DNA of 64,000 nucleotides, taken from Platerodrilus igneus (lineage: Eukaryota; Arthropoda; Insecta; Coleoptera; Lycidae). The first letter of the stretch is position 1, and every line of letters begins with the position of its first letter. The notes beneath the pieces are model-generated. The model had not been told where the DNA came from and did no database searches. It saw nothing but the letters and a program-made list of their open reading frames with translations. Of the stretch, positions 21,001-32,904 are shown piece after piece. The translations under genes were made by a program, and so were the position numbers. Location: positions 1,501,884 to 1,565,883 of the forward strand of contig JARFIW010001176.1 of NCBI GenBank assembly GCA_036346225.1, given 5' to 3'.

Positions 21001-22260
21001 ACCGTCTGTAACTCAGTTGAGTCTGCCAATGCAATCTCTCGCATTAACAGGTTTTTGTCCAAAGATCGTCGCCATCAACCATGCTGCCTGAAACGTGCGG
21101 ATGGTAGGTACACCACCAACGAGACAGAAACAGCTGAGTTACTCATGGACACCCACTTTCCAGGTAGTGTATCACAACTTTCCTCATACGGGGTGGAGCA
21201 ACCCAGCTCGCCCCCTAATGGAGCCGACCGGGAGGTTTCAAACCGGATAGTGGATGAAAGAAAAATCAAATGGGCCATCTCAACTCTCAAACCGTTTAAG
21301 TCCCCTGGAATGGATGGCATCTTCCCCGCTCTACTACAGTGGGGTGTGGAGAGGCTGGCACCATTCCTCGTGGTACTTTTTAGGGGCTGTATTGCTTTTA
21401 GATACATCCCCAACAGCTGGAGATAGGTTAGAGTTGTCCTCATTTCTAAACCAGGCCAGAAGGATTACACCGAGGCTAAATCCTACAGACCGATCAGTCT
21501 TACATTTTTTTGCTAAAAACCTTGGAGAGACTGTGCGACAATGATATGAGGGAGAGGATAATGCTTTCTTATCCACTTCACCTAAACCAGCACGTCTTTA
21601 TACCAGGAAAAACCACGGAGTCTGCCCTTCACGGATTGAAAAAACCCTAACAACAACATGTCCGCCTTAAGCGCATTTGTTGATATTGAGGGTGAATTTA
21701 GTGAAACCACCTTCGTAAGCATTGATAGAGCTCTGCGAGCACATTCAGCGGAGGACACCCTTCGGCAGCTGACTATGCAGATTCTGCGGTGTCGACGGGT
21801 ATACATTAATGTTGGGGAAACCTCATTAGGTAAAGGCTGTTCCCAGGGAGGCGTGCAGTCACCGCTACTATGGAACATAGTAGTGGACAGGCTTTTCCAA
21901 CGCCTTAACGAGGCAGGTTTCTACACGATAGGGTATGCGGACGACATAGCTATCTTAGTAATCGGCAAATTTGAACAGGTGTTGTGTAACTTAATGTAAG
22001 CAGCACTAAGGATCACGCAGCTATGGTGCTCCAAGAACTCCCTAACAATCAACCCCAATAAAACGGGGCTGGTGCTGTTCACCAATATAAGGAAGCTGAT
22101 GGTAACTAGATTGCCAACGCTCTTCCAAACTTCTCTGCCCCTATCAGAAGAGGTCAAGTACTTGGGCGTCATACTTGACAAGAAGTTGAATTGGGTCAAA
22201 CACTTCAAGCAAAAATTACCAAAGTCAACCAAGTGTTTTGACAATGTAAACGTGCCATAG
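21000..22260 (+). pseudogene. LINE-1n reverse transcriptase
   Basis: Non-LTR reverse transcriptase in four broken frames. Seen in order: LKPFKSPGMDGIFPALLQWG (21283-21342), VRVVLISKPGQKDY (21427), SYRPISL (near 21483), a fingers-palm segment with FVDIEG (21673), the template-grip box CSQGGVQSPLLWNIVVD (21838), the catalytic GYADDIAIL (21931), INPNKTGLVLF (near 22050), and KYLGVILDKKLNW (22157). The YADD box is intact, but stops at 21424, 21997 and 22258 and frameshifts near 21500-21650 abolish function. It would have primed cDNA from nicked chromosomal DNA. Confidence 0.88.
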
Positions 22261-22322
22261 GCAAACTTTGGGGTCTTCCACCAAAGGCTGTCCTGTGACT
22301 ATACACCACGACAGTAAGGCCG

Positions 22323-23144
22323 GTGTTCTGCTACAGTGCTATAGTCTGGTGGCCCACGACCAGACTGGTCCATGCAGTTAAAGAGCTTACTCGTATCCAA
22401 AGATTGGCCTTTCTAGGCATCACGGGCGCAATGCGATCTACACCTACTGCAGTCTTAGAAGCCATCCTAGGCCTCACTCTGCTGGACCTACATGTGGAGG
22501 AGATGGCGCTGAGAGCGGCAATGAGACTGCGGTTCAAAGGTCTATGGATCGACAAAGGAGGCGGTAGTAGACACCACAACATACTAAGAGAGGCGGTGCG
22601 GAACACCCCTCTCTTGGGAGGAGTGGTTGATGCGATAGCACCCATAATGATCTCCAAAAGGCGCTTCGGGGTTTGTCTGAACACTGAGGACGCGTCCTTA
22701 ACAGAGATCTCCATCTACATAGATGGCTCTAAAACAAATGAAGGTACCGGGGTAGTCATCTTCTCCGATGACCTAGACCTTCATGAAAGTGTTACGCTGG
22801 GTAGACTGGTAACTGTCTTCCAAGCGGAGGTCTTAGCCATCATACATGGTGCTAACGCCATACTGGAACGCAGAATCCAAAATAAAGCTATACGCATCCT
22901 GAGCGATAGCAGAGCAGTTCTTTTGAGGCTAAATAAGCAACTCCTCTTTAGGGTGGTTCATCAATGTTACCGCATCCTCGAGCTTGCTTCCAACACTGAG
23001 TTGGTATGGAGCAAAGGGCATTCAGGTGTGCATGGCAACAAACAGGCAGATTCTTTGGCGAAGCAAGGAGCGGCCCGGGGCTTTGTTGACCCTGGGTCAT
23101 CGGTTGCTATTGCGCCATCGGTGATGTTCTCCATGATAAGGTAA
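22323..23144 (+). CDS. LINE-1n thumb/connection and RNase H domain (open remnant)
   Basis: The longest clean element frame here, 273 codons. Residues 1-40 are the FCYSAIVWW and LTRIQRLAFLGITGA region that follows RT in Jockey-superfamily elements. Residues 135-255 are a type I RNase H with all four acidic positions visible: IYIDGSKTNEGTG (Asp), FQAEVLAI (Glu), RILSDSRAVL (Asp), and GHSGVHGNKQADSLAKQG (His and Asp). This activity would remove the RNA strand during element replication. The start Met is only the first in the open stretch; in the element the frame was continuous with RT. No sign of host domestication is visible. Confidence 0.85.
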   Translation: MFCYSAIVWWPTTRLVHAVKELTRIQRLAFLGITGAMRSTPTAVLEAILGLTLLDLHVEEMALRAAMRLRFKGLWIDKGGGSRHHNILREAVRNTPLLGGVVDAIAPIMISKRRFGVCLNTEDASLTEISIYIDGSKTNEGTGVVIFSDDLDLHESVTLGRLVTVFQAEVLAIIHGANAILERRIQNKAIRILSDSRAVLLRLNKQLLFRVVHQCYRILELASNTELVWSKGHSGVHGNKQADSLAKQGAARGFVDPGSSVAIAPSVMFSMIR

Positions 23145-23176
23145 ATAACCCACCGCCGTCACAAGGACAGGCGGGC

Positions 23177-23431
23177 TTGTACAACAAGCTGCCGACAGAC
23201 AAAAATTCGTCATATGCTTGCCGAGACAAACTACGGCTACTGGTGGGCATATTATCCGGGCATCGCATACTAAAGAAGCATCTGCACAAGATAGGTCTGT
23301 CAGACGACCTTATCTGTCCGGCACTCGCCCGACTTCGAGGATCCATGCTGGGGGATTTCTGGTCTGAGAAGGCCGGAATTCAAGACACCCCCTGGTCCGA
23401 CATCCTCAAATTCACCTCTAAGGTCGGGTAG
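23177..23431 (+). pseudogene. LINE-1n C-terminal segment
   Basis: C-terminal tail of the nested LINE: LRLLVGILSGHRILKKHLHK, then IGLSDDLICPALARLRGSML and the end block DIQDTP-like (IQDTPWSDILKF). In relatives the CxxC...H...C zinc-knuckle lies between LSD and the CPALARLR block. Here those are almost adjacent, so the knuckle is largely deleted. The frame differs from the RNase H frame and ends at a TAG near 23431, just before the host LINE resumes. Confidence 0.75.
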
Positions 23432-23440
23432 TTTGAGTAT

Positions 23441-24841
23441 TGCAGGACCAACCTATAGGCCCATAACATGTCTGCTCACACTTTATAAAATAACTGCCAC
23501 CATATTTATAAAATAGACACACACCTAACACAATATAACATACTCACGGAAGAACAAGAAACCTGCAGGAAGTTCGGTCAAAAGTACAAAGGACAATTAA
23601 TAATTGATACAATCATTCTAAAGCAGTCAGAAAAAAGAACACAAACTTACACACTTGCTACATAGACTATAAATAAGCTTTCGACTGCATACCATACAGC
23701 TGGCTAATAAGAACATGAGACATTTACAAAATAGACAAAATAAAACAGTTCCTAGCAGAAATTTTATGAAAACCTGGAGAACAAAGGTTACCATAACCTT
23801 AGAATCAGAAAGCTTACAAACCGGTGAACCACCCATCCGGCAAGGTATTTTTTCAAGCGCATTATGGTTCTGCATGTGTATAAACACACTCTCAAACACA
23901 CGCAATGACTCCAAATACGGCTTTAACATACAACATCAGAAAATTATACATAAAATTAACGATCTGCTTCATATTGGCAATATAGAAATCTACGCATCAA
24001 CATTAACACAACTCAAAGGGTTACTCAAGATAATAAAAACATTAACAACCTACATACAAATGGACTTTGGCATAAGCAAATGCAAACTACTGCATATAGA
24101 AAAAGGTAAATGGAAAGACCGCGAAAACAAAGAAAACATAGATAATAAAAAATTAGACAACATCACAGAAACCAAACATACGAATATCTTGGTTTCCAAC
24201 AAAATACCAGGACAAACCATACAGACATCAAAACACAATTAAAGAAACAATTCAAACAAAGATCATTAGCTACACTAAAATACCGCATTTCATTCCCGGA
24301 ACCTCTTCAAACTCATTGACACTTTTGCAGTCCCAATATTCATATACTCCTTTGGTATAATTAAATGCACCCAAACAGATCTAGAAAATATCCACAAAAT
24401 CACCAGATCCGAGCTCACTAGACGCAGACAACTCCATCCTAATTCTTATAAGGGCAAGAGTTACAATCAATAGAAAACAAGGAGAAAGAGGCATGATAGA
24501 CATCCAAGCACTGCTCATAAAACAGATTCACCAACTTCGAAAATGCTTCTACGGCAAACAAACATTCCTTCACTAAGCAGCCTGCACATCAGATCAAAAC
24601 TGCACGCCCAAAAATCACTCAAGAGATACATTCAGCCCCAACACAAAATAGAAAAAAAATAACACATGGACTACAAAACCATTACATAAAAAACACATGT
24701 ACACCATACAACACGATCACATTCAAAGAAACTCTCGGAAATCTTTTTCTGGATACGAAAAGATTTCTCCCCGCAATGCAAGGCCAGATCATAGTCACAC
24801 GAAATTACCAAACACATATTATAAAAGACCGAAACATACAC
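23441..24841 (+). pseudogene. R2/R4-type LINE: rest of RT and C-terminus
   Basis: The host LINE resumes with YRPITCLLTLYK (near 23450) and TEEQETCRKFGQKYKGQLI (near 23548), equivalent to the GC+ fingers region. Then come RQGIFSSALWFCMCINTLSN (from 23839), the degraded catalytic region (INDLLHIGNIEIYAS, in place of the family's LLYMDDLKLYA, so the Asp pair is lost), IQMDFGISKCKLLHIEKGKW (24055-24114), and near the end FLPAMQGQIIVTRNYQTHII (24769-24828), which precedes the zinc-finger and restriction-like endonuclease of R4-type elements. The endonuclease itself is missing: the SINE at 24842 replaces it. Confidence 0.65.
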
Positions 24842-25025
24842 ACCGAATTTTGCCGAACCCTTGCTATTTCAAGCTTGAACGTGCGTGACAACACACGCAC
24901 ACACGAACGAAGGCGTATTTTTATGGAAATGCTCGCCTATCATTTTTCAAGCGGTCCGTGTCGGGTTTGAACCCGGGACCTTGGGCATAGTAGCCACATG
25001 CATACCAACTACGCCACGGAGCCGC
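24842..25025 (-). mobile_element. tRNA-derived SINE, copy 3 (3' part missing)
   Basis: On the minus strand the tRNA-like head begins at 25025 (GCGGCTCCGTGGCGTAGTTGG) with B box GGTTCAAACCCG near 24975. The body follows as far as GGCAAAATTCGG, but the 3' tail shared by other copies is absent. 3' loss is unusual for retroposed SINEs, so this end may be a later deletion junction with the R2/R4-type LINE. It also carries a CA/CG-rich tract (24890-24906). Confidence 0.8.
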
Positions 25026-25209
25026 CGTCGACAGTGATTTATTTATTATTCTTACTTGTCTAGCAGTCAACCGTCATTTGTGTATAAGGGCGTCTTAATC
25101 GTTCTATAAGTAACTGGTGAAGACTGTTTCGGTTATTATCTCCCTCATACCTTCTAAATGAGACGCTTGTCACTCACATTTTGAGATTGGATCTTATTAC
25201 GTATTATTG
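25026..25209. other. Short AT-rich spacer
   Basis: No feature recognised between SINE copy 3 and the repeat that starts at about 25210. Confidence 0.4.
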
Positions 25210-28200
25210 CTTCCACCGTTTGGCGCAAATTATTACGTTAATCCCGGGCGTAATTTATTGCGCAAATTAATGCCGAATAACGATTATATATAATAATTAA
25301 AAATACGCCCAAGGCTTACCTGGTTTAGTAGCAGGAGCCAAGGGAGCCTCCGCCTGTCTTCAGGTAGTTCTGGTTTCCGCGGTGTCATGTTTGTTCTGTT
25401 TGGTCTAGATTTTTGCCGCGAAGTGCGTTGAATCTATCCTTTTAGGAAACAACAGGCATTATTAAGACACTTGGGATAGGTATGAGTGAATGAAAACGGT
25501 ATACTTCGCATTTAATGCACACTCGCGTTTTTACGTCGATATTGTCATGTAGTTGGAAGTCAAGTTTCCGTTTAAAACACGCACCGTTCTTACGAACTAG
25601 TCGGCGTCCTCACCATAAAACGTCTCTAATTCGCTAAGCGCGATGACTATACACTCCTTTTAGATAATGAAACACTATTCGATCAACCAGAGTGAAGCCA
25701 GCAGCCCGGAGTGGGGGAGCACCACTTTTATGTGATGGACTGTTGTCTCGGGAGTAAAATAGATTGAACAAAGGAAAAATAAAGTTGAAAACGGAGACAG
25801 AGGAATAGAGTAAAAATTTTAGGATAAGCATTCTACATAAAAGATAGATTATAGAGAATGTTCCTAATGAAATAGCTTGATCTGAGGACCACCTACAACC
25901 TTAATAAAATAAGCCCTATTTCAACACGTCGATAATTAAGAATAACTAGGCTCTAAATGAGACCTAGCAAAATCATCTTCATACCGAATACACTCACTGC
26001 GATAAGAAAATCAAACAAAGGTAACACGACCGATTTAAATATACCCACACAGTAATTTCAAAGACATTGCTCCCATAGACACAGCAATAATTTTACGAGA
26101 GACAGTTAATCGAAGGTAAAAGTAGGAAAATTTTGAATACACGAAAGCAATCAGGAATAATAAACGACAAGGGAGACAGTCCCTCACCAACCGTTCAGCA
26201 AAAAACAGAAAAAATACATTAACGTCCCTATGATATAAAAACGAGTGTTTAGGTATTTGCAACAAATGATTGAAATATTTGCGAAAAGAACACCTCGAAT
26301 AGAAAATTTTTGTAGTCACCACTGTGAAAATCGATTTTTTACTACAGAGGCATAGTTTGCGTTTGCTACGTGTGTTCAAAAGTAAAGCAAAAATCCGACA
26401 TCAGTTAGTACAAGTCTTAAGATTAGCTGAATTATTCAAATAAAGGCTATGCAACCACAATAAACGAATGTAGCGAGCTGAGAAATAATAGTGAAATAAA
26501 GATGGAAATTTAAACGAAATGGAATTATTTAAGGGGCGAATAAAAAATTTTTTGGAACGTGGAGCTGTCATTAAAGTTAAATAAGCCATTTGTCACATGA
26601 AAAGGTTTGAAACTATTCGAGGTATAAGGGTGAGGTACGGTTCAATACGCATTTAGGATTTAAGCAAAATTTAACTAAACGAAAGTTCAAGGGTCAGATA
26701 TATTATAGTGAGAGGTTTCGTCATTTCACAAAAATTTGATTTAATTAAAAATACAGCAGACAAGGTATATTTACATAATTAAAGGTAAGACGACAGGTAT
26801 GACTTGCTGTTAATCGGTAAAAGCAAAGAAGAAAGATTGCTTATCTTTTATATGCTATGGTTATTGAAATTTACTATTAAACTCGTGTAATTTATAAGTT
26901 AATGTAGGTACTATGTAATATAATTTGCATAAGCTATAATTACAAGTTAGTTTTTGAGACTCTTAATTGTATTAGACAAGAAATGATTTGTTGCGTTTTT
27001 AATTTTAAAATAGCAAAGGCGATTTTATCTAAGCTACATGCTTTTGATTCGATGATTCATATTGGTATAGTAAATGAGAAAGAAAATTAAGTTAGAAATA
27101 GATAGTGTAGTTATTAAAACCAGTTAGGTATGTTTGTTTATTAATTAAGCGAGATAAGAACCGTTTTTTCTTCTTCTAAGAGTTACCAATTCATATCATT
27201 AAAACAGATTGATATTTTGAGTAGAAAAATTGTATTATTTATATGGGCTTAGGTTTGATTTACGGAAAGATCTCTAACAAACATCAATTACGCGTTTTAC
27301 AATTCGTCCGAGAAATTTTTACAAGTTTATTAAAATATAAAATGTTTTAAACTTACCCTATCGAAGCTCCAATGTAAAAATAAACATTTTTTCGGCAGTG
27401 CAAATTAGACTTAAATTCAAATCATTTATAAAAAATTCTCCTTAAAATAGATGCAAATTTCGTTAAATATCCACAAAACTGCAATTTTAATTACACTGTA
27501 TTAAAAACCCAATCCATTAGCAATTGTTTTGAAAAACGTTCTAACATAGACATTTTGTTTTCTTATAAGGTATTATGCAATAGGTTAAGTGAGGTATGTA
27601 AATAAGCTAGCAGGGGTTGCAAGCAGTATATTCTAAAGTATCGAAGTCCAAGAGTAAGATTTTTTAAATGCAAAACCGAAAAATAATTTTAGTTTAGATA
27701 ATGGAATTTATGGTTTTGGGTATAGACAGTAGCTACACGATAAGCATAAAATATACATGAGGCAATCGGTAAACATTTGATTTTTATAAAGAAAGCGAAC
27801 TTTAACGTTTTTAAATACCAAAATATTAAACATTTATGTTATTGAAAGCCTTCCACGTTGCACGCCAAATTGTTAAACATTATTGCTTTCCTTGTTTGGA
27901 GTCAATTATTGCGTTAATCCCGGGCGTAATTTGTTACGCCTCCAAAGTTGGTTACAAATTATTGCCGTCAAACGGTTATAGGTATTTATTAAAAAAATAC
28001 CAAAGGTTTATCTGGCTTAATAGCGGGAGCCAAGGCATCCTCTGCTTGTCTCTATGTAGATTCGGCTTCCGTAGAGTCAATAGTTTGTCCAGATTCTTGC
28101 CGCAAAGTGTGTTAAAACTACCCTTTTAGGAAATGCCGTGCATTATTAAAATAATCGGGACAGGTATGAGGGAATACAAAACGTACACCTCGCACTTAAT

Positions 28201-28330
28201 ACACACTCGCGTTTTTATCCCGATATTGTCCGGTAGCCGGAAGACAAATTTCCGTTAAAAACGCGTCGTACTCACGAACTCGTTGGTGTCCCCACCATAA
28301 AACGTCCCTCATTCGCTAAGCGCGATGACC
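25210..28330. mobile_element. Non-coding element with about 450-bp direct repeats (LARD-like candidate)
   Basis: The blocks 25210-25645 and 27876-28330 are diverged direct repeats. Shared marks in order are ATCCCGGGCGTAATTT, GGAGCCAAGG, CTTTTAGGAAA, ACACTCGCGTTTTTA and CATTCGCTAAGCGCGATGAC, at which both end. They bracket about 2.2 kb with no recognisable protein. The interior (25690-27690) recurs at about 31050-32450, 4920-5830, and inverted at 46740-47330, so it belongs to a dispersed family. LTR-like flanks around a non-coding middle fit a large retrotransposon derivative; I did not find a primer-binding site or polypurine tract. Confidence 0.5.
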
Positions 28331-29054
28331 ACATCTTAGTTTCGGCTTGGGAAATACGTGCTTACCAAAATTAGTAATCATTCACCTCTCCTGGTTTGTA
28401 AAAAGTTATAACCACAAAATTTGCACGTACTAACCTAATTATACAGACAATAATAATGGTGGGAAGATAGAGCTTTTCTATTCAGATTATAAAATCTCTT
28501 ATTCCCAATATTTAAACGATGGCTTTAGCAGTCAAAGGCATAACAGTCGTAAGGATAACATTGTCTCTGGTTAACTTTTTGTGATCTAGTACTATTCCAC
28601 ACTTCAGTGACTACTCATATTAGTTATATTTTCTAGCATAACCTCGTACAGCAATTTTTGTTTTTTTGGGGCTCACTAATAGTAAAAAGCGCCTTTTGTT
28701 TATTTTTATATATAATTTGACATTGGTTTATACAGAGAAATTGTGATTGGGATCTTTAATATTTTCAAATTGATTTTGTCTATTTGGGCTATTGTCTTGG
28801 TATTTTAGTGTTTACTGCTCATTCTCCAATTGGTGATAGCGACTTCAAATGCGGTTACTTTTGTATATACATTATTTTTAAAAGTGAATCAATTGAAATA
28901 GTCAGTACGTCAGCACAAATGATTGGTTCCTTTGGAGGACTGAGCATTTTCGTATTTACTGTTCGTTCTTACATCGACAATTGTCGACTTCGTATGCAGA
29001 TATCTTTTGTATTTACATTAGTCTGGGAGATGTTATTCATAATTGTCGCTCTCT
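28331..29054. other. AT-rich DNA, no gene recognised
   Basis: Two loosely similar stretches occur (TGGTATTTTAGTGTTTACTG at 28797 and GAGCATTTTCGTATTTACTG at 28941, both followed by TTC), spaced about 144 bp, with a third near 29540 (GTATTTTGGCAATTTGCTG). They suggest an old low-copy tandem repeat. The open frame 28784-29056 spans these and has no recognisable domain. Confidence 0.35.
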
Positions 29055-29492
29055 AAGTCAAATTTACATGCACATTCTAGGTAAAATTCAAATTACTTAC
29101 GTGATGTGTATCTCGAAACTTCATCAGGGTCCAGCACGTGGTTTGGGTTTGATTACGTCATGTTGAACATCAAATTGCTATCCGTCTCTAAACTTCTATT
29201 GCATTCGTTGGGGTTGAAGGAAATAGGTAGCGGAACGATAAAGGCAAGGTACAGGAAACCAACATAACTGTTTCTTAAAAAACTACACTGCACTCAGAAA
29301 CTTGTTGCCTAGTCCATGTCTCGTGGCTTAATGCCGCTTCCTCGACGCGCGCACTTCCGCATTCCTTCTGGGCAAACTCGACTGTCAGCGACGAGGGAAG
29401 TTAGTTTATTAATTCAAAAATACGCGGCAATTAACTTACAAATTATATCTAAACCTAAACATGATACATGGCCAGTTTTGCATGTAATACAG
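29055..29492. repeat. LTR-like dispersed repeat, second copy
   Basis: Diverged counterpart of 16905-17400 over its whole length (see that entry). It interrupts the loose 144-bp repeat context at 28797-29560. Non-coding. Confidence 0.55.
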
Positions 29493-31045
29493 TTTGTTTA
29501 CGTTTTTAAAACTTCGGGATGATTCTTCTAGAGGACTGACAAGTCTTGGTATTTTGGCAATTTGCTGTTCATTTTCTAAATTAGAGTAGTGACTTCAAAT
29601 GCCAATCTGTTGGTGTCTACTTTTTGTTTATTTTTTATTTGCTGTATCAATTATTTTATTCTCTTATCTTTTTGTATCTTACGAATGTCACCGTTTTCCT
29701 GTTGTCTAAAAATTTTAAAGAGGTTCTGTTTTGTGTTTTTTTTTTTTTTGAAATTTGGTTGACATATTTTGTTTTAGAGAATATTGTTTATTATTTCATA
29801 TTACTTTAAATATACAAATTTTTATGTAGTTGTCTTCAATAAAGTTGCGTTTATCTTTCGTATACTATGAATTAATTCTTCTTTTTAGCGTCTGGATTTT
29901 TTTATAGATTTTTCTTTCAAACTGGTAAAGTTTGTATATTTCTCTACATTTTTATTTTCACTTTTTTGGATATTTTCAACGTTGCACCACACCGTATCAG
30001 GTTGATCTTCGTTTTGATTTAAGATAGTTTTTTGTTTTCGTTTGAACCTGTGATTTTAACATTTTTGCGTTTCCTTTTTTCTCGGAGAATAATTTTCTGT
30101 AGTGTATTTACTTATTAATTAGAACATTTAATTAATTATTTTAACGTAAAAACTAGAACTACTTTGTATAACGTTTTTTTATAGTGTTCTTAGTTTAAAC
30201 GTCAAAATTTATACATTGCCTAAGTTTTGCTGTAATAAAATTTGCATAATTGAAGTTACTTTTTTATTATATACTTACATTTTTCTACCTTCAATATAAT
30301 TAAAGGTCTTTAAACTTTATAATATTTAATTAAATCGGTGTGTGACAAAATGTATGATTGCACAGAATCGGTTAATAGATTCTCACAAAAAAATTCATAA
30401 GTGGTATCTTTATATAACAGCAAAACAGGCAGGTTAGGCTTTTTTCATTTATACAATAATTCATACCTTTGATTATAAATATCAAAGGTTCGGAGCATCA
30501 ATTAGATAAGATAAAATCTCAAAGAAAATTTCAAAAAGAAAAATAACAACAGTTTATATGCATCGGAAACCCTACTATTGGCAAGGCACTCTGCCCCTCC
30601 TACATAGATAAATAAAGGTACTCCTGAAGGAGTAAAGTGATCTTTTATTATCTTGAAAAAGGATTTTTTCTTATTCCCTTCAGAAGATGAGATTTTGTTT
30701 AGTGGCAGCCATTCATGAGAACGCATGAATGACTCGATGGGAATGTGGATGCAGACACGGCATGCCTACGTTGATTAAGAATCGAAAACAAATTACAATG
30801 TTGACGACTTTAGCACATAGTGCAGCGTAACAAAATTAGATGAAAAGTTACCATACCCACAGCCCATTGTCGTGAAGTAACAACCTTCTAAATTATGCAG
30901 CGACTTTAAAAGAAACGGAAGAAAATGGAATAAATAGATAAGATGAGAGAGGGAGGTGAGATGTTTGAAGATACATGGTAAAGTAGAAGAGAGAAGAAGG
31001 ATTCGCATTGAGCAAAAGCCATAGAAAAAAGGTGAATTGTAAAGC
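29493..31045. other. AT-rich DNA, no gene recognised
   Basis: Very T-rich to about 30330, then mixed. No repeat match and no recognisable protein. The overlapping minus-strand frames 30793-31094 are leucine/phenylalanine-rich but hold no motif. Confidence 0.4.
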
Positions 31046-32450
31046 ACTGCTCAACCAACCAAAATGTAGTCATCAGTTCGGAATGGGGAACCACTCTTGT
31101 ATGATGGGCGATTGTCTCGGGATAAAGACAGGTCCAAGAGAAGAAAATAAGGCTGAAACGGAAGTAGGAAAAAAGTAGAGTTTTAGGATAAACATCCCAG
31201 AAAAAGGGTAGCGAGTAGAGAGTGTCACCGTTAAAAGAGATCGGTCTGAGATTCCAACTGCGACGTTAGCGACAAAATAAGTCCTATACTAACACGTCGT
31301 TAATTAAAAAGTAACGAGGTTCCAGATGCGATGTAGGTAGATAATCTTCGTACTGAACGTATCAACTGCGATAAAAATCAGACAAAAGTTAAAACGACCA
31401 ATCTAAATGTAACAATTTCAAAAACAGTAGCTACCACAAACATACAGAAATAATTAAACGATAGGCAGTTATTCAAGGATAGAAATAAAAGAATATCTTA
31501 ATATACCTAAAACAACAAGATACTAACGATGAAAACAAATAGACCTTCACCATCACGTTAGGGAAAAGAAAACGTACAAACGTCCCTATCATACCGAAGA
31601 CAATTGATATAGGAAATTGTCAAAGAATAATCGAGAAATTTGCGAAAGAAACACATGGAACAGAAATTCATTGTAGTCACAACTGTGGAGACCGACTTGC
31701 TATTACAAAGACGTAGTTCGTGAGCACTATACGTTCCAAAGAATAAAACGCAATCCGACATCAGCTAGTATAAGTCTTATAGATTCGACGAGTTGTTCAG
31801 ACGGTAGATATGTAAATCACGACAAAAAAAAAATGCGGTGCGCTGTGTGATAATAATAATAGTAGGGAAAAAACAGATAAAAGTTAAAGGAAAATAAACA
31901 TATTTAAGTTTGAGGGCAAATAAATTTTTAAAGCGACTAGTGACGAGAAAACAATGAAATTTTGAGATAAATGAGGTATCTAAGAAAAGATAAGGTTTAA
32001 AATAATTAAGATTTATATACAAGATAAAGTCAAAAGATAGAAAATCAATATAGATAATGATAGAGAAGGCAAAATATATTCAAATAAAGGTAGAGACAAA
32101 GATATCTCTACTTACTAATCGTTAGAAATAACTGAAAAAAGTTTTTAATCTTTAATATGCCATTGTTTTAGAGGTTTGCTATCAGCATCTTGTAGTTCAT
32201 AAATTACTTAAGGAATTACATTATATACTTAACACAAAATAAATTAGTTTACTAATTTTGCAGAGTATTTAGTTATATTACATATGAGCTGGTTTGGTTT
32301 TATGTTTAATTTCAAAAGCTCAAAGTTTTATATGACTTTACATGTAGGTAATTCATGGTATTGTAGTACTTACTACATATATGTTATAAAAAGCTTCCCC
32401 ATTTGGAAAATGAAGATAAAAATGTTTTTTTTCCATGAAGCTACTATTTT
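31046..32450. repeat. Dispersed non-coding family, copy 2
   Basis: Aligns by eye with 25690-27000 in the same orientation. Shared marks include GGACTGTTGTCTCGGG versus GGGCGATTGTCTCGGG, ATTTTAGGATAA, ACACGTCG(A/T)TAATTAA, AACGTCCCTATGATA versus AACGTCCCTATCATA, and AATCCGACATCAG(T/C)TAGTA. The LTR-like direct repeats of the 25210-28330 copy were not found around it. Both copies hold short minus-strand frames with in-phase similarity (see findings). Confidence 0.6.
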
Positions 32451-32904
32451 TAGATATTTATAGATATACATACAGAGCTTATAATTACAATAATGAGAAA
32501 TTCACTTACCCATTTATTAAAATATTTTATAATCTTATGACCTACTTGCCAAACAATACAATTTACTTTTACACAATTTTACACAGAAAACAAAAAGCAT
32601 CAATGATTTTTACACTAAATGATTTAATACAAATGACTTTGACAGGTAGAAAATTATAAATTATAAATTAATCATAATCAGCTCTATTCCAGCTTGGAAT
32701 GTAGTGTGGAAAGCAACCAACTGAAGTCATATGTAATGTAATATTGGACTTTAGTTTTCAAACCAAATTAATTTTAAACAATTTTTTATTTTTATATTGG
32801 AAAAGAGGTTCGTAGACCTTAAGTAATAAAGAAATTAATTAGATACATAACTAGTGCGTTATAAATACTAGAACCACGATATTTGGCGCTATTTATTATA
32901 GTAC
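32451..32904. other. AT-rich DNA, nothing recognised
   Basis: AT-rich spacer between two repeats. The frame 32435-32659 has no recognisable motif. Confidence 0.35.

Larger units (their letters stand above)
20436..23440 (+). mobile_element. Jockey-superfamily LINE with RNase H (LOA-like), nested copy
   Basis: A 5'-truncated LINE of about 3 kb inserted into the RT domain of the R2/R4-type LINE, whose RT text stops before 20440 and resumes at about 23445 (YRPITCLLTLYK). Order: end of an AP-type endonuclease, RT, RNase H, and a C-terminal segment. The presence of RNase H and the overall RT motifs fit the LOA or I side of the superfamily; I cannot fix the clade. Stops and frameshifts interrupt RT, while RNase H is open for 273 codons. 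A run of G residues (20924-20934) breaks the linker. Confidence 0.85.
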
